Shown here one piece after another: positions 17,597 through 26,918 of a stretch of 64,000 nt of DNA. Below the pieces are notes generated by a model. That model worked only from the letters and a program-made list of their open reading frames with translations. It was not told the origin of the DNA and did no database searches. Location: assembly GCF_009913235.1 (NCBI RefSeq), contig NZ_CP047897.1, positions 1,879,501 through 1,943,500 of the forward strand, written 5' to 3'. The translations under genes and the position numbers were made by a program. Every line of letters starts with the position of its first letter. Within the stretch, counting starts at the first letter, position 1. The stretch comes from Nibribacter ruber. Its GTDB lineage: Bacteria; Bacteroidota; Bacteroidia; Cytophagales; Hymenobacteraceae.

Positions 17597-20491
17597 TTAA
17601 AACTTGAGCATGAAGTCGGTGAGGTTCTCGCTGCGGTCTAGTTCCAGCCTTTTGCGCAGGCGGTAACGGCTAATTTCTACGCCGCGCACAGAGATGTTGA
17701 GGAGCTGGGCTATGTCTTTGGTGGTGAGGTTCAGGCGAAGGTAGGTGCTCAGCTTGATTTCCTGGGGCGTGAGACAAGGGAAACGTTCCTGCAGACGGTG
17801 TATAAAATCCCCGTGCACGTGGTTGAAGTGGAGCTCAAACTGCTTCCAGTCTACCTCGCTGGTGATGTTGTGGTCAATGTTCTTGATGATGCGGTTGAGC
17901 TCATCGGCCTGGGCCGCCCTTCCTCCGTTCTTGATGATGTTCTGCAGTTCTGCCTTCACGGCGGTGAGCAGCTCGTTCTTGTTGATGAGGTGAATGGTGG
18001 AATAGGTAAGCTCGCGGTTTTTGTGATCAATCTCGGCCTGGAGCTTTTCATCCCGCAGGCGGTCTATCTCCTGTTCGCTTTGGTTGGTGATCTCGCGTAT
18101 CTCAATTTCCTTCTGCCCCAGCTTTCGTTCTTTGTCCAGGATGAGGCGGCGCTTCTCTTTCTTAAACCTGCGGTCTACCTGCATGGCCACGGCCCCCACC
18201 AGCAGGCCACCCAGCAAGGCATAGAACAGAAAAGCCCAGCTACTCCTATAAAACGGCGGATGAATGACAAACTCAAACGGTTTCGCCTCGCTCAGCGTCC
18301 CGAAGATGTTTCTGGCCCGCACCCTGAAAATGTAAGTTCCCTCTGGCAGGTTGGTATACTCCTTCTCCGTTTTGTTGGTCCAGGTAGACCATCCGCCGTC
18401 AAACCCCTCCAGGTAATATTGGTACTGGGTCTTTTCTGGCTGCTCATAAAAGGAAGATGCGTACACAAACCGCAGAGAGTTAAACGCATATTTCCAGTCA
18501 GTGTCCTGGGCGCGGTCCAGTAGCCGTCCTGTGTACAAGAGAGAGTCTTTCTCACTAGCTATGCTAAACACCTGGGCCAGGCGCGTCTGAAAAGGCGCCA
18601 TGCGTTTAGGTTTTGCCGCATTGTAATGGATAAAGCCGTCCTTGGCCCCAAACAACACATTGTTCAAATCCAGTATTTGAATGTAGCTGAGGTCATCATT
18701 GAGCTGGTCCTGAATGTTTTTGAAAAGCTTGTCTTCCATGGTGGGCTTACCAAACTTATCCAGGGAAATCTTGCCCACCCGCTGGTTGGAGATGAAGTAA
18801 ATGTTGCCCTGTATGTCTTCTTCCATCTCCACTACGTGCTCATCTGGCGCAAACAAAGAAGAATAGAACTTGTCCAGCACAAAGCGATTGGTAGCCTTGT
18901 TGAATTTGTAGACGCCGCTCAGGGCCGGGAAGATCAATTCATTGTTGATCTTCTCCATGTTGATGAGCTGGTCAGAAGGAAACCCATTTTTGGAATTGTA
19001 GAACTGTACTTTAATGATTCGCTCATAGGCGGCATCAAACGTGACCCTGAAGATGCCCTTATAGCCGTGGGCCATCCAGAGGTCGCCGTCCCGGTCAAAC
19101 TCCAACACCCTGGAAGACTCATCCAGGCCTTTGAATTTCTGCAGAAATTTTAGCCCTTCAGGTGTTGAAGAAAGTAGACTAATGCCATAGTAAGAGCCAG
19201 ACACCAACCTGTTAGGCTGGTTGGGCACCTGCACAAACTCCCAGGCACCGCCTAAAGGATAAATAAGTTGGGCTTTGTTGTCTTTGATTAAGAAGGGTCC
19301 GTTGTGGTGCGCCATGAGCAACTGCCCACCAATATGGTCCAGGTGATACACCTGCCCCGTGCTCTGGGGCACCAGCGTAAATCGTTTCTTGCCAGAGGTG
19401 AGGTTGGTCACATACAAGCCGCTGTTGGTACCCACATACAGAGAGTTGTCCTTTTGCATGGCTGCATAGCCCGTGCCGGCCAACCCCAGCGTACCGTCCA
19501 GCTTACTAAAAGGAGAGCTTAGTTCTACCATAGCCAGACCGTTGTTCAAGCCTAACCAGAGGTTGTCCTGGGTGTCTTGGTAGAGGGTGTGAATGGTATT
19601 GTCTAAAAGGCCGTCCTGCACGGCGGTGTGCAAGACCAACTTCCCTTGGTTGTCAATGACCACCAGTCCCTTGTTCTGGGTACCCAAGGCAAAATTACCA
19701 TCTTTTAAAAGGACAGCCTGGTTGATGACCAGTTCTTGGCAGGCAGTTGTTTCTTGTAACAGAAACGGGGCCACTTGTTGCCCGTCATAAAGGTATAATC
19801 CCTCTTTGATGGTGACAATCAAGAGTCGGTTTTTGTCATAGGGCAATACAGAGGCTATCTGCTTTTGCGCGAAGAACTCCCCACCAGGCAACAACTGGAG
19901 CTGGTTGTTCTCCAGCAGGGAAAGACCTTGGTTCCAGGCCAGGATGTACAGGTTCTTGTTTGCCTGGAAGCTGAATTCCAAAGGCCCCTTGGTTCTGATC
20001 ACCTGTACCTTCTGGCCAGGGGTGTATTGGTAGATGTTCTTGAACGTAAAGAAATAGATGCGGCCAGACTGCTCATAGATGCGCCACACCTCATCCAAGT
20101 TCCGGTCTTTGGTGGGTAGGCTGTCTGCTAAAGATTTGTAGGTAAGGATGCCGGCCTGGTCAGGTTCAAAGTATCCAAAATCGCCTTGGCTGCCCACGTA
20201 CACCCGCCCCTGTTTGCCCACAAATACGGAGCGAACCTTGGTGCCGGACTTGACGGAGTAGATGTTCCAGGTGGCTCCGTCAAACTCCAGTAGCCCGAAG
20301 TTATTGGCCACGTACAGCAGCTCTCTGTCATCTTGCACAATGCCCCAGCTCTGGATACCGCCTTTGAATTCTTCTGGCTTGAAGTTACGGATGACCGGAT
20401 TGCCAAAGAAGTAATCCTGCGCCTGGACTGTTGTAGTCAGGCACAAGAAACAAAGCAGCAAAAAAGCCCTACAAAGTGGTTGGAAGCCCAT
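17597..20491 (-). CDS. Propeller/Y_Y_Y sensor with C-terminal LuxR-type HTH
   Basis: One-component transmembrane regulator of 964 residues from ATG 20491. A signal peptide (ending VQAQ) is followed by a periplasmic beta-propeller built of Reg_prop repeats (about 30-660, with TLYQDTQDNLWLGLNNG as a clear unit). A Y_Y_Y immunoglobulin-like domain (about 665-735), one transmembrane helix (about 745-765), a cytoplasmic coiled coil (about 770-860) and a C-terminal helix-turn-helix (about 905-955, TTKDIAQLLNISVRGVEISR) come next. No histidine kinase or receiver domain is present, so it is not a full hybrid two-component system. Divergent from susC, it is the likely sensor of the glycan locus. Confidence 0.85.
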   Translation of the reverse strand: MGFQPLCRAFLLLCFLCLTTTVQAQDYFFGNPVIRNFKPEEFKGGIQSWGIVQDDRELLYVANNFGLLEFDGATWNIYSVKSGTKVRSVFVGKQGRVYVGSQGDFGYFEPDQAGILTYKSLADSLPTKDRNLDEVWRIYEQSGRIYFFTFKNIYQYTPGQKVQVIRTKGPLEFSFQANKNLYILAWNQGLSLLENNQLQLLPGGEFFAQKQIASVLPYDKNRLLIVTIKEGLYLYDGQQVAPFLLQETTACQELVINQAVLLKDGNFALGTQNKGLVVIDNQGKLVLHTAVQDGLLDNTIHTLYQDTQDNLWLGLNNGLAMVELSSPFSKLDGTLGLAGTGYAAMQKDNSLYVGTNSGLYVTNLTSGKKRFTLVPQSTGQVYHLDHIGGQLLMAHHNGPFLIKDNKAQLIYPLGGAWEFVQVPNQPNRLVSGSYYGISLLSSTPEGLKFLQKFKGLDESSRVLEFDRDGDLWMAHGYKGIFRVTFDAAYERIIKVQFYNSKNGFPSDQLINMEKINNELIFPALSGVYKFNKATNRFVLDKFYSSLFAPDEHVVEMEEDIQGNIYFISNQRVGKISLDKFGKPTMEDKLFKNIQDQLNDDLSYIQILDLNNVLFGAKDGFIHYNAAKPKRMAPFQTRLAQVFSIASEKDSLLYTGRLLDRAQDTDWKYAFNSLRFVYASSFYEQPEKTQYQYYLEGFDGGWSTWTNKTEKEYTNLPEGTYIFRVRARNIFGTLSEAKPFEFVIHPPFYRSSWAFLFYALLGGLLVGAVAMQVDRRFKKEKRRLILDKERKLGQKEIEIREITNQSEQEIDRLRDEKLQAEIDHKNRELTYSTIHLINKNELLTAVKAELQNIIKNGGRAAQADELNRIIKNIDHNITSEVDWKQFELHFNHVHGDFIHRLQERFPCLTPQEIKLSTYLRLNLTTKDIAQLLNISVRGVEISRYRLRKRLELDRSENLTDFMLKF

Positions 20492-20494
20492 GTT

Positions 20495-20525
20495 CAAATA
20501 TACAAATCTGATAGCAGGCTATCAA
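20495..20525 (-). promoter_or_regulatory. Promoter of the propeller regulator, nearly leaderless
   Basis: On the minus strand TTG, 20 nt, then TATATTTG (20495-20502), an exact consensus match. Only three bases separate the -7 element from the ATG at 20491, so the transcript should start at or very near the start codon. Confidence 0.65.
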
Positions 20526-20616
20526 TACTGCGTGATGTAATTAACAAAAACACATTTTACTAATTCTTTTTTACCAAAAACGCATTTACACCACTCTAAT
20601 GAGGTTTTACCTAAGG

Positions 20617-20671
20617 TTGTAGTAGTACTGATGTAGTGCTTGAGAGCCTTTGATGTAGTATTGATGTAGTC
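20617..20671 (+). promoter_or_regulatory. Tandem 11-bp repeat array, putative regulator operator
   Basis: Five consecutive 11-bp units fill this stretch: TTGTAGTAGTA, CTGATGTAGTG, CTTGAGAGCCT (degenerate), TTGATGTAGTA and TTGATGTAGTC. Three copies of TGATGTAGT start at 20629, 20651 and 20662, spaced 22 and 11 bp, so all lie on one face of the helix. The array ends five bases before the susC -33 element, the usual place for an activator, and lies between susC and its divergent regulator. Binding by that regulator is inferred. Confidence 0.65.
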
Positions 20672-20675
20672 AAAA

Positions 20676-20708
20676 TTTAGGTAAGAGGGTCCTACTCAGC
20701 TACTTTTA
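20676..20708 (+). promoter_or_regulatory. Probable susC promoter
   Basis: TTTA (20676-20679), 21 nt, TACTTTTA (20701-20708), about 37 nt before the ATG at 20746. Both boxes deviate from consensus, as expected for a promoter that needs an activator bound at the adjacent repeat array. Confidence 0.5.
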
Positions 20709-20745
20709 GGCATGCTTAACGCTACCACCTAACCTAATCTAACAC

Positions 20746-23700
20746 ATGAAGAAAAATCTACTTTTTTTCCTCTTATTCCATTTGTGTGGGATTGCCTTTG
20801 CGCAGACCACTATCACTGGACGCGTCACCTCTGCGGCGGGCGGTGAGCCATTGCCTGGAGTAAGTGTGGTGATCAAAGGCACTACCAACGGCACCTCTAC
20901 CGATGCAGAGGGACGCTATCAGATTCAAGCACCTGGCACAGGCGGCACCTTAGTCTTCTCTTACATAGGATTTGTCTCCAAAGAAGAAGCCATCAATGGA
21001 AGAACTACTATCAACATGGGCTTACAGGAAGACGCCAGAGCCTTGCAAGAAGTAGTGGTGGTAGGGTATGGCACTCAGTTACGAAGAGAAGTGTCAACGG
21101 CTATCTCCTCTGTTTCTACGGAAGAAATCACTCAAACCCCTGTAACCAGAATAGAGCAGGCCCTACAAGGTCGCGTAGCCGGTGTGCAGGCCACCAACAT
21201 TTCTGGTCAGCCCGGCGATGCACCAACCATCAGAATAAGGGGGATTGGTTCAACGGGTAATTCTAACCCCATCTATATAGTAGATGGATTCCCGGTGGGT
21301 GGCATTGACTATTTGAACCCCGGTGATATTGAGAAAATAGACATTTTAAAGGATGCGGCTTCGGCAGCCATCTATGGAGCCAGAGGCGGAAACGGGGTGG
21401 TGATCATCACCACCAAGCAAGGCAAGAGAGACGGCAAGATGACGGTTTCTTATGACGGCTATTACGGCGTTCAGAACCCTTGGAGGAGATTAGAGCTGTT
21501 GAACGGGCGTGAATACGCTACTTTGATGAATGAAGGTGCCGCTAACGCAGGCCTTACGCCTCCTTTCACAGACCCAAGCCAGTACGGTGAAGGCACAGAC
21601 TGGCAGGACGCCATCTTCGAAAAAAACGCTCCCATCCAAAACCACCAATTAACCATCAATGGCGGTAGCGAGAAGTCTGGCTACTCAGCGGCTTTCTCTT
21701 ATTTTGACCAAGACGGCATTGTGGGCGGTGACAAGTCCAACTTCCAGCGCTACACTGCTAGAATTAACGCAGACAACCAGGTAAAGAGCTTCCTGAAAAT
21801 TGGTACTAATCTGGCATACACCCACATTAAGAGACGGTCTTTTGATGCCAACCAGGAGTTTGGCGGTATTCTGAGCAATGCCATCAATATGGACCCGCTC
21901 ACGCCTGTGTTTGAAACCGATCCGGCCAAGTTGGCACAGAGTCAGTACACCTTAAACCCGGTGGTAAGAGACGGAAACGGAAACGTGTTTGCCATTTCTC
22001 CTTATGCCTCACAAGAAATTGTGAACCCATTGGCCCGCCTGCAGGTCATGAACGGACTTACCAACGTAGACAAATTTGTAGGTAACGCCATGGCTGAATT
22101 AAAACTGCTGGACGGTCTTACCTTCCATTCTACGTTGGGCATTGACCTGGCCTTTGTGGTAGGCAGCAACTACAATCCCATCTTCTATTTGAATGCAGCT
22201 CAGTACAACCCTAATTCACTAGTATCCAGAAGCACGGACAGGTACTACACATGGCAGGCTGAAAACTATGCTACCTACAAAAAAGGCTTTGGAGAGCATA
22301 ACCTAGAAGTAACAGTTGGTACATCTGCCTTGAAGGACCGTGGAGAAGGTTTGTTTGGCTCAAACACTGGGTTAGTTACCAGTGATCCTACCATGGCTTA
22401 TCTCAACCTGGCGGTAAATGCGGGTACGGCCGTAGCACAAGGTGGTGCCTATGAGCATGCTATCCTCTCTTTCTTTGGAAGAGCCAATTACAACTACAAG
22501 GGGAAATACCTTTTATCTGCCACGGTTAGAAGAGATGGCTCTTCCAGATTTGGTAGAGACAATAGATTTGCCACTTTCCCTTCGTTCTCAGCGGGCTGGG
22601 TACTGTCAGATGAATCTTTCTTTCCAGAGACCAACACCATTTCTCTTGCTAAACTTCGTGCTTCTTGGGGACAAAATGGGAATGAACAAATTGGAGGCCC
22701 TTACCCTTGGGCGGCGCAGATTGGTGTAGGCAGAGGTTACACTTTCTATAATCCAGGTGCCAAAGGCTATACCAGCGGTGCTGGGGCTGTGGCCATAGCC
22801 AACACAGAGCTAGGTTGGGAAGCCTCTGAGCAAACCAATATTGGTTTAGACCTAAACTTCTTCAACAACGCATTAACCTTTACCACAGACTATTATATCA
22901 AAACTACTAAAGGGCTTTTAGTCATTGCTCCCATTCCAGCTACCCCAGGAGAGAATCCGGGTCCAATCAATGGTGGGAATGTAAAAAACCAAGGAGTAGA
23001 GATGGCGCTTGGCTACCAAGGTAATGTGGGTGGGCTTGGCTATAACTTCTCCCTAAACGGTACCTACAACAAGAATGAGGTTACCGAAATCAGCAATCCA
23101 GAAGGGTTGTTAGGGCAAGTAAACATCTCAACCTATGGTCCTGCTAACAGGACAGCAGTTGGCTTACCGGTAGGTGCCTTCTATGGGTACAAGACCGCCG
23201 GCATCTTCCAGAACCAAACGCAGGTAGACGCACAAGAATTGCAACCAGACGCAGTACCTGGCGATGTGATCTTTGTGGATGTGAACAAGGACGGCAAGTT
23301 TGACACTAATGACCGTACATATTTGGGCAATCCTACCCCTAAGTTCACCACTGGCTTTAACATGGGTTTTGATTTCAAGAATTTTGACATCAGTGCCTTC
23401 TTCTACGGAGCCTTTGGTCATAAAATCTTTAACGGCACCCGCCGCTATGACTTGGTGTACTCCAATACTCAGTCAAGAGCGCTTAACCGCTGGACCGGTG
23501 AAAACAGCACCAATGAGTTCCCAAGATTCACCTTTAATGACACGAACGGCAACTATAAGAACATCTCTGACTTGTATATAGAGGACGGGGACTTCGTGCG
23601 CTTGAAGACTTTACAATTAGGCTACAACCTGCCAGGGACGCTTTTAACCAAGATACACATGCAGAAACTGCGCGTGTATGTGTCAGCAGACAATTTGATC

Positions 23701-23826
23701 ACGCTCACAGACTATTCTGGTTTTGACCCTGAAATTGGTGCCCGTGGCGCCATTGACATAGGAATTGACAGAGGCGTGTATCCGCAGGCCAAAACATTCA
23801 GATTAGGTTTTAATGCCACTTTCTAA
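20746..23826 (+). CDS. SusC/RagA-family TonB-linked outer membrane transporter
   Basis: Glycan importer of 1026 residues. Signal peptide (ending AFAQ), carboxypeptidase-like domain (about 22-100), the VVVVGYGTQ TonB-box region, plug with IRIRGIGSTGNSNPIYIVDG, then a large barrel ending in an aromatic residue (GFNATF). With the SusD-like lipoprotein that follows 10 bp later it would form the pedal-bin importer for glucan oligosaccharides. Enzymes downstream point to laminarin or another mixed/beta-1,3-glucan. First gene of the operon. Confidence 0.95.
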   Translation: MKKNLLFFLLFHLCGIAFAQTTITGRVTSAAGGEPLPGVSVVIKGTTNGTSTDAEGRYQIQAPGTGGTLVFSYIGFVSKEEAINGRTTINMGLQEDARALQEVVVVGYGTQLRREVSTAISSVSTEEITQTPVTRIEQALQGRVAGVQATNISGQPGDAPTIRIRGIGSTGNSNPIYIVDGFPVGGIDYLNPGDIEKIDILKDAASAAIYGARGGNGVVIITTKQGKRDGKMTVSYDGYYGVQNPWRRLELLNGREYATLMNEGAANAGLTPPFTDPSQYGEGTDWQDAIFEKNAPIQNHQLTINGGSEKSGYSAAFSYFDQDGIVGGDKSNFQRYTARINADNQVKSFLKIGTNLAYTHIKRRSFDANQEFGGILSNAINMDPLTPVFETDPAKLAQSQYTLNPVVRDGNGNVFAISPYASQEIVNPLARLQVMNGLTNVDKFVGNAMAELKLLDGLTFHSTLGIDLAFVVGSNYNPIFYLNAAQYNPNSLVSRSTDRYYTWQAENYATYKKGFGEHNLEVTVGTSALKDRGEGLFGSNTGLVTSDPTMAYLNLAVNAGTAVAQGGAYEHAILSFFGRANYNYKGKYLLSATVRRDGSSRFGRDNRFATFPSFSAGWVLSDESFFPETNTISLAKLRASWGQNGNEQIGGPYPWAAQIGVGRGYTFYNPGAKGYTSGAGAVAIANTELGWEASEQTNIGLDLNFFNNALTFTTDYYIKTTKGLLVIAPIPATPGENPGPINGGNVKNQGVEMALGYQGNVGGLGYNFSLNGTYNKNEVTEISNPEGLLGQVNISTYGPANRTAVGLPVGAFYGYKTAGIFQNQTQVDAQELQPDAVPGDVIFVDVNKDGKFDTNDRTYLGNPTPKFTTGFNMGFDFKNFDISAFFYGAFGHKIFNGTRRYDLVYSNTQSRALNRWTGENSTNEFPRFTFNDTNGNYKNISDLYIEDGDFVRLKTLQLGYNLPGTLLTKIHMQKLRVYVSADNLITLTDYSGFDPEIGARGAIDIGIDRGVYPQAKTFRLGFNATF

Positions 23827-23836
23827 GACTGAACCC

Positions 23837-25408
23837 ATGAAGACTATTCGTAAAAACACTTCAAAATATTTAGTTCTGGGTCTGCTAGCGTTTGGCTCGG
23901 CCAGCTGTGACAGCTTCCTGGACCTGACGCCCATTGACCAACGCACCACTGACAACTTCTATAAGACAGAAGCAGATGCCACTGAAGCCCTTGTTGGAAT
24001 TTATGACGTCCTTCAGTGGAACACGGTGAAGGGCTTTCACCCTACCCCCATGCTCCTGGATGTGGCTTCAGATGATGCCTACGCAGGTGGAGGAAACCGC
24101 ACAGACATTGTGAATATTCAGGAAATGGACTTTCACAAAATTCTACCTAACAATCCAGAGGTACAGGGCCTTTATAAGAAGCACTACTTTGGTATTTCCA
24201 GAGCCAATACCCTACTAGAAAAGATTGAAGGGGTAGATGCCTCTGAGAACTTTAAGAAAGTAACCATTGCTGAGGCCAAGTTCCTACGCGCTCATTTTTA
24301 CCTGGACCTTGTGCGCTTCTTTGAGAACGTTCCGCTGGTGCTCAAGTCTTTGTCACCTAGTGAGTACAACCAACCTCAGGCCACACCTAAAGCGGTGTAT
24401 GACCAGATTGCCAAGGACCTGGAAGAAGCCATTGTAGACCTGCCTGCCACTACCTTGACAAGCAGCAAAGGCAGGGCCACCAAATGGGCCGCAAAAGCGT
24501 TGCTAGCCAGAACGTACTTGTTCTACAAAGGCGTGTACGGTCAGGAACTGCAAGCCGGTTCCACCACTGTCAATGGAGCAAGAGCGTTAACGCATTTACA
24601 GGATATCATCAATAACAGCGGCCATGACTTGATGGCCAACTATGGTGACATCTTTAAAAGAGCCAGCGAGTTTGGGATAGAGTCCGTCTGGGAGATTTCC
24701 TACTCAGATGAAAACCCTTGGTGGGACTGGGGCTACATTCACGGTGGTGAGGGCAACATGCAACCTCAGATGCAGGGACCGCGCATCAAGAACCCCGCCT
24801 CTGAGAATTATGTAGCCGGCTGGAGCGCTGCCACTCCCACCCAGGAGCTGTTTGATGCCTTTGGCGCCAATGACCCGAGACGCGATGCCACCATTTTGGT
24901 AGAAACCGAATTGGCTGGCGGCAAAGCCAACTTGAACATTGGCTACCAGCACACCGGGTATTTCAGTCAGAAGTATTCTACCTCTAAAGAATATGCTCCG
25001 GCCGCCGGACAACCAGAATTGAATTGGGGCAACAACTACCGCGCCATCAGATACGCAGATGTGCTCTTGATGGCCGCAGAACTGGCTTTGACCAACGGAG
25101 GCAACGCAGAGACCTATTTAACAGAGGTAAGAGCCCGCGTAGGTCTGACACCGGTTCCTGCCACTCTGGACAACATCAAGAAAGAGAGACGACTGGAATT
25201 AGCGCTGGAAGGCCATCGCTATTGGGACTTGCTGCGCTGGAACACAGCCGCTCAGGAAATTCCTACCACGCAGATAGGCCCTATGTACGTGGGAGACAAC
25301 AGTGATTTTGTCATCACCTACAACGCGGCTAGAAAAGGCTTCTTCCCAATTCCACAGAGTGAGATTGACCTTTCTGGCGGTACACTTAAGCCAAACGCAG
25401 GATATTAA
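23837..25408 (+). CDS. SusD/RagB-family glycan-binding lipoprotein
   Basis: Surface lipoprotein of 523 residues that caps the SusC barrel. From ATG 23837, a signal peptide ends in FGSASC; the mature start CDSFLDLTP is typical. TPR-like helices include RANTLLEKIEG and AKFLRAHFYLDLVRFF, and the C-terminus carries KKERRLELALEGHRYWDLLRW, the family hallmark. A start at 23813 is in frame but lies inside the end of susC and adds residues before the signal peptide. Confidence 0.95.
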   Translation: MKTIRKNTSKYLVLGLLAFGSASCDSFLDLTPIDQRTTDNFYKTEADATEALVGIYDVLQWNTVKGFHPTPMLLDVASDDAYAGGGNRTDIVNIQEMDFHKILPNNPEVQGLYKKHYFGISRANTLLEKIEGVDASENFKKVTIAEAKFLRAHFYLDLVRFFENVPLVLKSLSPSEYNQPQATPKAVYDQIAKDLEEAIVDLPATTLTSSKGRATKWAAKALLARTYLFYKGVYGQELQAGSTTVNGARALTHLQDIINNSGHDLMANYGDIFKRASEFGIESVWEISYSDENPWWDWGYIHGGEGNMQPQMQGPRIKNPASENYVAGWSAATPTQELFDAFGANDPRRDATILVETELAGGKANLNIGYQHTGYFSQKYSTSKEYAPAAGQPELNWGNNYRAIRYADVLLMAAELALTNGGNAETYLTEVRARVGLTPVPATLDNIKKERRLELALEGHRYWDLLRWNTAAQEIPTTQIGPMYVGDNSDFVITYNAARKGFFPIPQSEIDLSGGTLKPNAGY

Positions 25409-25432
25409 TACATCTATTTAAAGACAGAAAAA

Positions 25433-26851
25433 ATGAAAAGATATACAGCCTATTTGGCCACCCTGTTGCTCATGACCTTTGTCTGGAGCGGCTGCGAGGT
25501 AGATGACCCAGAACTAGCGGAGGCCCCCTCTGCTGAAATGGTTTCCTTTACCACCACACCTACCACCACCAACGCCAACATCATCAACTTTGAGTCTACC
25601 TCACCGGGCTTTAAGTCTGTGTGGGACTTTGGAGATGGGGCTACCGCTGAAGGTACCAAAGTGTCACATGGCTACCCAGTAAAAGGCAACTACACGGTAA
25701 AACTGACCATCTACACATCGGGCGGTTCTGCCACTGGCTCTAAAACCGTGACCATTGCCAATACCAACCCCAGCATGCTAAACCGTGAGGATTATAACTT
25801 CTTAACGGGCGGCGCCAACCAGTTAGAAGGCAAGACGTGGGTGATTGATAAAAACTCCCCAGGCCACCTGGGCATTGGGCCAATTGGAGGCACTACGCCA
25901 GAATGGTACACGGCTGCGCCCAATGAAAAAGCCAGCGAAGGGTATTATGATGATGAAATGACCTTCGTGTTGGGCAACACCTTGTCTTATACCTACAAAA
26001 ACAATGGCAACACCTTCGCGAATGGTGACAACGCCCCTGGCATAGGAGGTACCAAAGGCGCTGACCAAACGGTCAACTACACCCCTCCTACCAACCTTAC
26101 CTGGAGCATCTCTGAAGAAGGCGACAAGAAGTTCCTGATCATCTCCAATGGCGGCTTCATTGGCTATTATACCGGGGTTTCTAAGTATGAGATCCTTTCT
26201 TTAACCGAGAACGAGATGTACCTGCGCAGCGGCAGCGCCGCGGTGGCAGAACATGCCTGGTACCAAAAGCTGGTGCGCAAAGGATATGCTCCACCCAAAC
26301 CGGTGAAGGAATATAAAGCCGTAGACATCGCCGATAATTTTGACACGCCGGGCACCTTTACCTGGAAGTTTGAGAACATTGGCTTCAATGAGAACTTTGA
26401 CAACCCCGCGCAGCTCCCTTCCAACACGTCAGACAAGGTGGGCCGCTACGTGAGACAAGCTGGCCAGGCCAATGAGTTTGGAAACGCCAACATCCAGTTC
26501 ACCCACAACCTGGACCTGACCAAGCGCCACGTGTTCAAGGTGAAGGTGTTTGTGCCTAGCTACAATGACTATACCACCATGGGCGGTGCCGAGGATTGGT
26601 CTCCAGTGAAAACGCTGCAGAAGCAACTTTCTGTGAAATTGCAAAACTCTGAACTAGGCGGCAATGCTTACACTACCCAGGCAGAAGTGATCCAGCAGGT
26701 AACCCAGTTGGACCAGTGGGTGGAGTTGACGTTTGATTTTAGCGCCCATGCGTCTAGAAAAGACTTTGACAAGATTGTGGTTCAGTTTGGCGGCGAGGCT
26801 CACTTTAACCCTGGCATCTTCTACCTGGATGATTTCCGGTTGATGCCTTAA
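25433..26851 (+). CDS. PKD-domain surface lipoprotein, likely glycan-binding
   Basis: A 472-residue lipoprotein (lipobox VWSGC, Cys21). An early PKD domain (about 40-110, with VWDFGDG) is followed by two beta-rich regions. The last (about 300-470) reads like a carbohydrate-binding jelly roll ending FYLDDFRLMP. Third position after susC and susD, where surface glycan-binding proteins usually sit, suggests it helps catch beta-glucan at the cell surface. It has no catalytic motif that I can see. A terminator follows, so downstream enzymes may be made at a lower level. Confidence 0.8.
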   Translation: MKRYTAYLATLLLMTFVWSGCEVDDPELAEAPSAEMVSFTTTPTTTNANIINFESTSPGFKSVWDFGDGATAEGTKVSHGYPVKGNYTVKLTIYTSGGSATGSKTVTIANTNPSMLNREDYNFLTGGANQLEGKTWVIDKNSPGHLGIGPIGGTTPEWYTAAPNEKASEGYYDDEMTFVLGNTLSYTYKNNGNTFANGDNAPGIGGTKGADQTVNYTPPTNLTWSISEEGDKKFLIISNGGFIGYYTGVSKYEILSLTENEMYLRSGSAAVAEHAWYQKLVRKGYAPPKPVKEYKAVDIADNFDTPGTFTWKFENIGFNENFDNPAQLPSNTSDKVGRYVRQAGQANEFGNANIQFTHNLDLTKRHVFKVKVFVPSYNDYTTMGGAEDWSPVKTLQKQLSVKLQNSELGGNAYTTQAEVIQQVTQLDQWVELTFDFSAHASRKDFDKIVVQFGGEAHFNPGIFYLDDFRLMP

Positions 26852-26867
26852 CTACCTTTTGACTCTG

Positions 26868-26902
26868 TAGGCCAGAGACAAACCGTTTCTGGCCTATTTT
26901 TT
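26868..26902 (+). terminator. Terminator/attenuator between binding proteins and GH16
   Basis: Nine-bp perfect stem TAGGCCAGA/TCTGGCCTA, 11-nt loop, then six T residues. It lies inside the polysaccharide locus, 17 bp after the PKD gene and 17 bp before the GH16 start, with no clear new promoter visible between. Confidence 0.8.
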
Positions 26903-26918
26903 CTAAATCAGCCCTAAA

